Part shown: positions 46,029-55,000 of the stretch, one piece after another
Layout: each line of letters starts with the position of its first letter
How positions within the stretch are numbered: the stretch's first letter is position 1
Assembly: GCF_002632615.1 (NCBI RefSeq)
Contig: NZ_NITZ01000003.1
Location: 248,001-312,000 of the forward strand
DNA length: 64,000 nucleotides
Direction: 5' to 3'
Source: Xenorhabdus miraniensis
GTDB taxonomy: Bacteria > Pseudomonadota > Gammaproteobacteria > Enterobacterales > Enterobacteriaceae
Translations under genes and position numbers: made by a program
The notes under the pieces: generated by a model
Database searches by the model: none
Told to the model about the DNA's origin: nothing
What the model saw: the letters and a program-made list of their open reading frames with translations, nothing else

Positions 46029-49000
46029 ATGTTCTCCTTAACAGGTGCAATAGTTGGGGCTGAACTCAGGATGTCTTTCAGACATGCAACCAGAGAGCCG
46101 ACATGTTTATGTTGGAATAGACTGTAATGATCACCATCAAGTTGTGTCACATTGACCGGCCCGAAAGCCTGCCAGCCAAGATCAGTTGCGGTGAGTGTTG
46201 TTGGATCAAGGTAATCCATAAAATCAGGTAATGCCTGCGCTGCCCGGATAAGGCAGAAAGGTTGTGAAGTTTGCGGTGGGCAGTAGCCAAGCAATGCACT
46301 CAGGTTATGGCGCCATACGGCATAAAGTGCGGTCAATGAGCCGTCAATCTGTGCAGATTGCGGCAAGGCTTCGTGCAGAGCCTGAAGGAATGCCTCCGTG
46401 TTAGCAGCGATAGCGCTGTTATCCAGCTTCAGGTCAGGGAATTGTCCCTGTAAGTCGAGCAGGAAATGACGATGGCAGAATGTATCGTTCAGAGTCAGGT
46501 CAGTGCGTACGTTCGGCGCGAAACTATCAATCAGGATACAGTGAGAAACACTTTCACCCGCAGTTCGTAACTGATGCGCCATTTCATAGGCTACCAAGCC
46601 ACCGAAAGACCAGCCCGCCAGTGCATAAGGCCCTTTAGGCTGGAAGGTACGGATTTGGTTGATATAGTTAGCGGCCAGCGCTGCAACGGAAGGCTCACCG
46701 ATATTCAGGCTGTCTGGTGCAAATGCTAACCCAACTATACATTGAGAATTGAAATTAGCTGCTAAATGGCGATACCCCAGTAAGTGCCCGCCAATAGGGT
46801 GTACGATGAACAATGCAGGTTGCTCTGTGTTTCCCTTGTTCAGTATCACACTCTGACATGTGTTTTCCGGTTGATGTTCAATGAATTCAGCCAATGACTG
46901 TACGGTATCGTAAGTTTGCAGCAGGCTGAGCGGGTATTGGCGATTAAATGCCTGATTGATTTTCACCATTAATCGCACTGCCGCCAGAGAATCTCCACCA
47001 AGAGTAAAGAAACTCTCATGTACGTTAATAGCTTGTTGCTCTAATACGGATTCCCAAAGGCTTAATACAGCTTGTCCTGTTGCGTTGAGAGTCGCCGTCA
47101 GTGGCACTGAATTAATTTCTTGCGCTTTTTCAACCAGAGTAACTAATGTGCGTCTGTCAATTTTACCGTTGTCTGATACAGGTATCGCATCAAGAATGAT
47201 AAATCGCTGTGGGCACATCCAAACAGGTAAGGTTTGCTGCAACCAGTGAGGCAGTACCGGTAAAAGTTCTGTAGATACTGGCGTGTCGCCGGTTAAACGC
47301 AAGCCTGCGACGAGTTGCAATGCGCCGGTTGACGTAGTATGTGCAAACACTAACGCTTGTTGTATATCAGGGTGTTCGCATAAACGGTGCTCAATTTCGC
47401 CCAGCTCAATCCGGTAGCCACGAATTTTAATCTGGTGATCATTGCGTCCCAGAAATTCGATATTGCCGTCCGGCCGCCAGCGGCCTAAGTCGCCAGTGCG
47501 GTAAAGTCGCTCACCTGTTTGAGGATGCGTGATAAATGCCTGTTCAGTTTTTTCTGAATCGGCCCAATAACCCTGCGCCAGCCCTTGTCCGCCAATATAA
47601 AGTTCACCGGTTACCCAGACCGGGCAAGGTGAAAGTGAGGGATTAAGCACATAGAAAGTCTGATTAGCCAAAGGCTTACCATATGGAATGCTGCGCCAAT
47701 TTGGATCAACTTGTGCGATAGGATAGGCGATAGACCATATTGATGCTTCGGTGGCACCTCCCAAACTGAGAAGATTTAGCTCAGGGTGGAGAGCATATAA
47801 TCTTGCCGGCAAATGGGTTGGTACCCAATCACCGCTCATCAAGATCCAGCGCAGACTATTCAGGGAATGCGGATAGCTTCGGGCGTATTCCTCAAGCAGT
47901 TGCACAAATGCCGGAACAGAGTTCCAAACTGTCACCGCTTCCTGTTGTAACCATGCCAGTAACTTGTCGGGTTGCCGACTGTCACCAGGAGAAGGCATAA
48001 CCAGCTTCGCCCCACAACTCAAAGTGCCGAACAGGTCATAAACTGAGAGATCGAAGGTTAACTCTGATATTGCCAGTACGCTATCGTGTTCATTGAGTGC
48101 AATGCGTTGGTTAATATCAAGGATAGTGTTGACCGCACCCTGATGATCGATCATCACACCTTTCGGTTTTCCGGTAGAGCCGGAGGTGAAAATCACATAA
48201 GCTAAATCTTCAGGATGTGCGAATAAACTCTGCTCGCCAGTATTTACCGGTAAGCCGTTAAGTAATGTTTCATCCAGAGAGATAACTTGTACCGCGTCAG
48301 ACCCGCTCATCTGTTGAGCAAACTTAGGTTGAGTCAGTACAGTATCAACTTCCCCTGATGTTAATAGCTGATGGATACGTTGTTGCGGATAACTGGCATC
48401 AATAGGCAGATAAGCTCGTCCCGCTAATAAAATCGCGAGAACCGCTACAACCTGTTCCCAGCCTTTTTCCATCACCACACCAACCAGAGACGAAGTCTGA
48501 TTTTCCTGCGCTTGCAGATGAGCAGCCAGTGCCAGGCTTTGTGACCACAAAGTGCGATAATCAATCTGACGAGCGGTATCGACAACGGCAATGTGTTGTG
48601 GGTAACGGTTTACTGCCTGTTCAATTAGAGAACAAAGTGTATGTGGTGGAAAACTGTTTTTTGTCGCGTTACTGTTCTGGCACAAAGTGCGATCACTTGC
48701 CGGGAGCCAGTCAGGAAGCGGAGCGTTCCATTGATAATCCGGTTCGAGCAGGGCAATGACACTGGCTTGATAATGAGCAAACATATTTTCTGCAACTTGG
48801 GGCTGGAACAGTTGCGGCAAAATCGCCCATTGTAGGGTGACGCCACCATCTGAACCGGAAATGAGCATACAGTCGAGATAAACATGGGGCGTTTGCGCAC
48901 CAAAAAGATTCAGTGTCCCTAATCCTGATGGCCCTTTGCCCGCCGTACCGGTTGTATCGTTGAATACGATTGGCATTCCGGCATTCAGGTTGTGGCGATG

Positions 49001-52000
49001 CTGATTTTTCTCCCTGAGAACCAGTTGCCCGTCAAACAGCGCATGTTGAAGATCCGCTAGCCATTGTTTTTGTATCCGGCTCACTGCATCACTGAATCCT
49101 GCGATATTGCGTAAATCCACTTCCAGCAACGACGTGGTGGACAGATTGCCGACTAACATATCGCAATGCTGTGGCATCAACAGGCGGTTGCCATGCAGAA
49201 CATTGATAGTGAAATGCTCGTTATTGCTCCATACCGACAAAATATGGGCAAATAGTGTGAGCATTACTTGTGATGGTGATACCCGATGTTCTGCCGCACG
49301 TTGTTGCAAACGCTGCCATTGTTGTGGGTTGATGTACCCTGTCAGGCATTGTTGATCAAGTTGCTGTGATTGATGGTCTTTCAGTGGTAACACCGGAGCA
49401 TCAGGAAGCAAAGGTAAGCGATCAAGCCAGTATTGCCGGCTTTGTTGCCAGGTTTCTCCCACTTTTTCATCTTCCAGTGCTTGAATGTAGTCACCAATAG
49501 TTGCGGCTGGTGGCGCTGGTTGCCAGTTAGGTTCCTGATACCAGTGGTGTAAGTCACGCAAGATTAACGTCAGACTTTTCCCATCAGCTACCAGTAGATC
49601 GATGGTCAGATGCAATAGATGTGTTCGGTCATCAGTATGATACAACGTTAAATCAAACAGCGGCCAGTTGTCGCTGGGAACGCCCTGAGTACGCAGGATG
49701 TCACGGGCATTATCCAACTGTGTCTCACGCTCGTTCGGCATCATGTCACGGCAATCAATGACCGTCGGTGTATAACAGGAAACCTCCGGCAGAATATGAT
49801 ACTGACCATCCTTCACATAACCGCGTAATTGCGCATGATGGTTTATCACCCGGTTCCAGGCAGTGGTGAAACGGGGCAGATCAAGACCGTTGATAGCCAG
49901 TTCAGCATAGAAATGGGCGATACCGTTACCAAATTGGAACAGTTCACTTTCTCCCAACCAGTAAGCGTATTGCAGTGCGGTGAGTGGCAAAATCTGCTCT
50001 GATGCTGGTTCAGCTGCATGTGATTCAGTTGAATGTGATTCAGTTGAATGTAATGTAGTAAGTGTCGCTGAATTTGTTTCGACTACCTTCAGGGTACGGC
50101 AAAATTCACTCAACTTAGGATGTTCGAATAACTGTTGCAGATTGGCTTGTTCATAACCTTGGCGCCGTAGTTGCACCACCATTCGGGTCGCAATTAAGCT
50201 ATCACCGCCACTTTGGAAAAAGTCACTGTAGCGTTGTATTGGTTGAGGAAGCAGTGAATTCCAGAGTGCAATTACTTGCTGTTCAATATCATGGAGCTGA
50301 TCATCCTCTGTTTCCGGCTGTGCTGTTTCCGTAGTCAACGGTTGTACCATGCTCTCTTTCGCTGTCACTATCAGCGGTAATGCTGTCAACGGTAACTGCT
50401 CTTGCTGTTGAATATGCAATGAATAAGGCAAGGTGGAAAATTGTGCTGCGATTTCACTGATATTAAGCCGTGCTTGTTGTTCAGCCCGCGCCAGAATCAG
50501 TTGTTGATGCAGTTCTGGCCCGTCTTGCCCCGGCCATTCCAATGAAACCCGATAACCGGACTTCTCCAGACATTTACGCCAGTCTGTAAGTTCCAGCAAC
50601 GCGCTATCACCCCGATCGTCACTCCAGGCATTAATGCCTTCAATAAATCCGACACTGGCGAGCTGCATAGCGCTTTCGCGTTTAGTGGATTCAATGATCA
50701 ATAGCCATCCGCCCGGTTTCAGTAACCGTGACAGACGTTGCAGGGTATTTTTCAGATGGATGGCATCATGTAATACGTTAACCGCCATAATCAGGTCATA
50801 ACCCGATTCAGGATGCTGGCTGAAATCGATACGCTGGTTAATGTCGAACAGGGCAAATTTTACAGTTTCGCCATAGTGATTGAGTAACTGGCGTGCATCA
50901 TCCAGAAACAGCGGCGAAACATCAGTAAAGTGATAGCTTGCAATGGATTGTGCATTGTGTTTGAGGACTTTTTCTGATGTGGCTCCCGTTCCTGCCCCCA
51001 CTTCCAATATGGTGAAATGTTCAGATGTCTGACTTAATTGTTGGATAATTTCAGCCGCAGCTTGGTTCAGGCAACGCAATGCCGGGTTCTCACTGTAGAG
51101 GCTGGCTGTCGTCTGTTTATCGGCAAACAGAAGTTCCAGTGCATTGCTTCGTCCGGCAAGCAGGGTGTCATGTTGCTCAATACAGGTTGCAACATATCGG
51201 CTGATGGTTTGGCACCACACGGCATCATCCAGTTTTGCTGTAGGAGCAGGCATATGGCTAAGCGGCTGCAAACAGCGGTATCCGTCAGCGGTTTTTTCAA
51301 TCAATCCGTGATGGGTTAATAACGTCAGCCATTGGGTAAGCAGGCGCCGATACTGTGGTGCAAGTTGCAGGCGTTGTTCGATCTCTTCACGAGCGTGACA
51401 TTGTTGCGGATAGGTGAATAGGCTATGGCGCAGCAACGTCTGGCTCAGGCCAAATAATGCTTGTTGCTCAATGTGTTGCCAGGAGCGTTCAAACGACTGT
51501 TGTTCTGTTAACGTCGGCAGAGGTAATACATCGGTATTGATAATCAGCGGTTCTGGCAGTGATAGCGATAAATTATCTTCTGCAACCAGCCATAAGTTAT
51601 AGCCTTGTGTCTCGTCCTGATGTGGCCGAATTTCTGCCAATCGTATTTCAGGTTTAGCACGCAGGTTTTGCTCAGCCTGACGCAATTCAGGATGCTGTGG
51701 CCAGAAGTCATAGCGTGTATAGCCAGCAGGTGGTATATGCAGGTCATAACATTCCATGTGTTCAGGCTGGCGGCAAATTTGCACTAACAGCGCGTTATAA
51801 GCGGCAAACAACGCTTCAATGACACCCGGCTCTAGCACATCATCCATGCAATACCAGTTAAACAGTAAATCACCATCAACTTCCATGACCTGATGATCCA
51901 GCCAGACTTGCGGCGTCTGGCTCAGAACAAAGACCGGATCACCGAGTAATTGAGTGATGGATTGTTTGATTGCGACACCTTCCTGTGCCATCCCCAACAT

Positions 52001-55000
52001 ACTGGTGAAAACGACCGGCGTCAGTGGTTGTCTGCTTTGAGATTCGCCATTTTGCTGGCGTCCAAGTTCCCGCAATACCTCAACACCATTGACATGGTTA
52101 TGACTCAACCGTTGCCAGAGCAAAGCCTGTGTTTTTTCCATGCTGGCACGCAAGGAAGTTGTCTTGCGTAAATCAAAATCCATCAGCATGACTGAGGTAA
52201 AATCACCGATCAGGTTCTGAACCTCTGGATGGAAAGGCTGCCGGTTAAAGAATGTCAGGTTGAGGGTAAACAGCGGATGGCGGCTGTACCATTCAAGCGT
52301 ATGGGCAAACAGAGTCAGCAGGCCGGCAGAAGATGTCACACCCCATTTTTTCCAGCTTTGTTTAAGTATCTGCCAGTCAGATTGTGCCAGCCGACCTTCA
52401 TAAGTCGTGAATTGTGGCTGACTGCGTTGGGGCAGTTGTGGGTTCAACGGCAATTTTGGGGCAGGGGACAGTGAAGGTAATTGCTCCTGCCAGTATGACC
52501 ATGATGCCCGCCATTCTTTACTTTCACGTTGCGCTTGTTCTGCCATCACGTAGTCACGGAAAGTAAATGCTTGTGGCGCCAGAGGTTGCTGGCGATAAGC
52601 AAGTTGCAGATCGTCCATCATGATCCGGAAGCTCTGTACGTCAAACTGCAACAAGTCCAGATTCATATGTAAGCGGCAACGTTCATTGGGGAGCAACGAA
52701 ATCGAGACTTCAAACAGCGGCCACTGTTCCGCGGGCGGTACTTGATAGGAAAGGGTATGACGACGCTGAGCCAAAGCCTGTTCGCAGGCTGTATCGTCCA
52801 GCACTCTCAAATCATCCTGTGATAAAGCATACCACGGTGTTTCAGGCAGAATTCTTTGTTGTCCCTCTTCATCCACTACCATGCGCAACATGCCATGACG
52901 CTGAATTAAAGCATTCCATGCTTTCTCAAAGCGCTGGATATCAAAATTATTCAGTGCCAGATCCCATTCAAATAAGACATGACAAGCTACACCGCCAAAA
53001 TCAATGGCCTGGGTACGACCAATCCAATAAGCGTGTTGAATTGGCGTCAGAGGGAATGGTGCATGACGTTGGGAACTGTCAATAATGAACTCAGGTTGAG
53101 AAGAAACCGCCGATTGTTCAGGCAATGCGTCTCCAATAAGTGCATTAAGCCCCTCCAGCGTCATATTCTTATAAGCCTGTTCAGCGGTTAGCCTGATGCC
53201 AAATTGCTGGTGGATAACCGTATTCAGATCAAGAAACAGCAGGGAGTCCAAACCGAATTGCAGTAAATCCTGTTGTAGTTTCAGGTGATCAGGCTGTTCT
53301 AACCGTAATAATGTCGCGACACGCTGACGTAACCAATTGAGCCGTTGTTCACTATCTTGATATAGCGTGTTATCGGCAGAAGGTGAAGATGCAGATGTTG
53401 CAGCCATATGGGTAATATCGGCCTGTAAACGCCGCAAAATATCAGGATGATGTTCATCTAACCGCATTGCCAGATAGCAAGGTGATGTAGTGCGCAAAGA
53501 CTGGTTGAAATGCCAGATACCCTCATTTACGCTGAACGGTAACATGCCATCTTGTGCCAGTTTTTCCACTAATCGCCGATCGCTGGCCATACCAATACCG
53601 CTCCAAACGCCCCAAACCAACGCTTTTACTGTCAACTGATTTGGCGCTGTCAGCGCTAAAGATTCCAAACAAGCATTGGCGATTGCATAAGCGCCTTGTC
53701 CTTGAGCACCCAACATTGACGCGGCAGAAGCGTGAAGCAGCAAATATCGTGCATTATGTTGCTGGAGCACGGCTTGCAACGCCGATGCACTGTGGGCTTT
53801 TACAGATAACATCTGTGACAGGTGTGGACGCCCAAGTTCTGTCAGCCGGGTATGATCAGCGATACCTGCCGCATGGATCGCTCCGGCGATATCATCCTCT
53901 TGTGCCAGTGTTTGCACGGCGTCTAACAAGGCTGGCGTATCAGTAACATCAACGTTAATCCAACGTATTTCACATTCGATACTCAGTGACAACTCTTGTA
54001 CAAAAGCATCCCAGTCCGTGTTTTTTCGGCGGGCAAACACGGCAACCTTACGCACGCCTTGGGTCAGCAACCAACGGATGGAAATCTGACCGATACCGCC
54101 CATACCGCCTGTAACAATATGCCAACCCTGATGGGGAATCGACATAGGTTGTTGCGATAATGCCAATGGCTGACGTTGTAAAACAGGTACAGAGACTTGA
54201 TTCCCGCGTACTCTCAGCCAGCAATTGTGTTCATGATGGCGTTTATCCAGATAACCAAATGCCAGTGATAAAGCGGCTGCGTCGTTGATATCAGCGATAT
54301 CAATCGCCTGAATATGGCGATGGGGATACTCTTCAACCGCAACGCGTAGCAACGCCCAAACAGCGTATTGAGCCGGGTTGATATCCGCTTTTGATAACGT
54401 GCTTTCTGGTTGTGCGCAGCAGGTTATAACGGTTAAAGTCGCTGTTTCATCACGTTTTAATTCACTAATAACCTGATCACATAATTCAACAACATCATTG
54501 CCTTGGAGCAGTAGTATTGTATTCCCGCTTTCAGGCTGTAAATTAATCCCCGCCTGACGCCAATGATGAATAATTTCATCATTCGCAGTTGAAGAGCGGA
54601 GGGTATATGCCGTTGAAGATCCCGGTTTATTCGCCGTGTTTATGGTACGCCAATGTAGGGCATAGTGTGTATCAGGGCAGGGCTGTGGCGCAGGAAGCCA
54701 TGATTTTGTTATGGGTTGGGTTGCCACAACTTGGCGAGGAAGATCAGCACGATCGCTCAACAGAGCGAATAAACGTTCGCCAGCATAAATCAATGCAGGG
54801 AAAGCCGCGAGCAAATGGCTCTCTAATGATCGGCGTTTGGCATATGGCAGGGCGCGGAGAGGACGATACATTTTACTTACCGTCGGCCCGAAAACTTCTT
54901 GGTAATAACCTTGCTGGACACTATACGTCAATAATTGTTCCAGCAAAAAGCGCCAGCAAGGTTGCAGCCGGCCAGCCCGGATAGTGTCGATAGCACTGAA

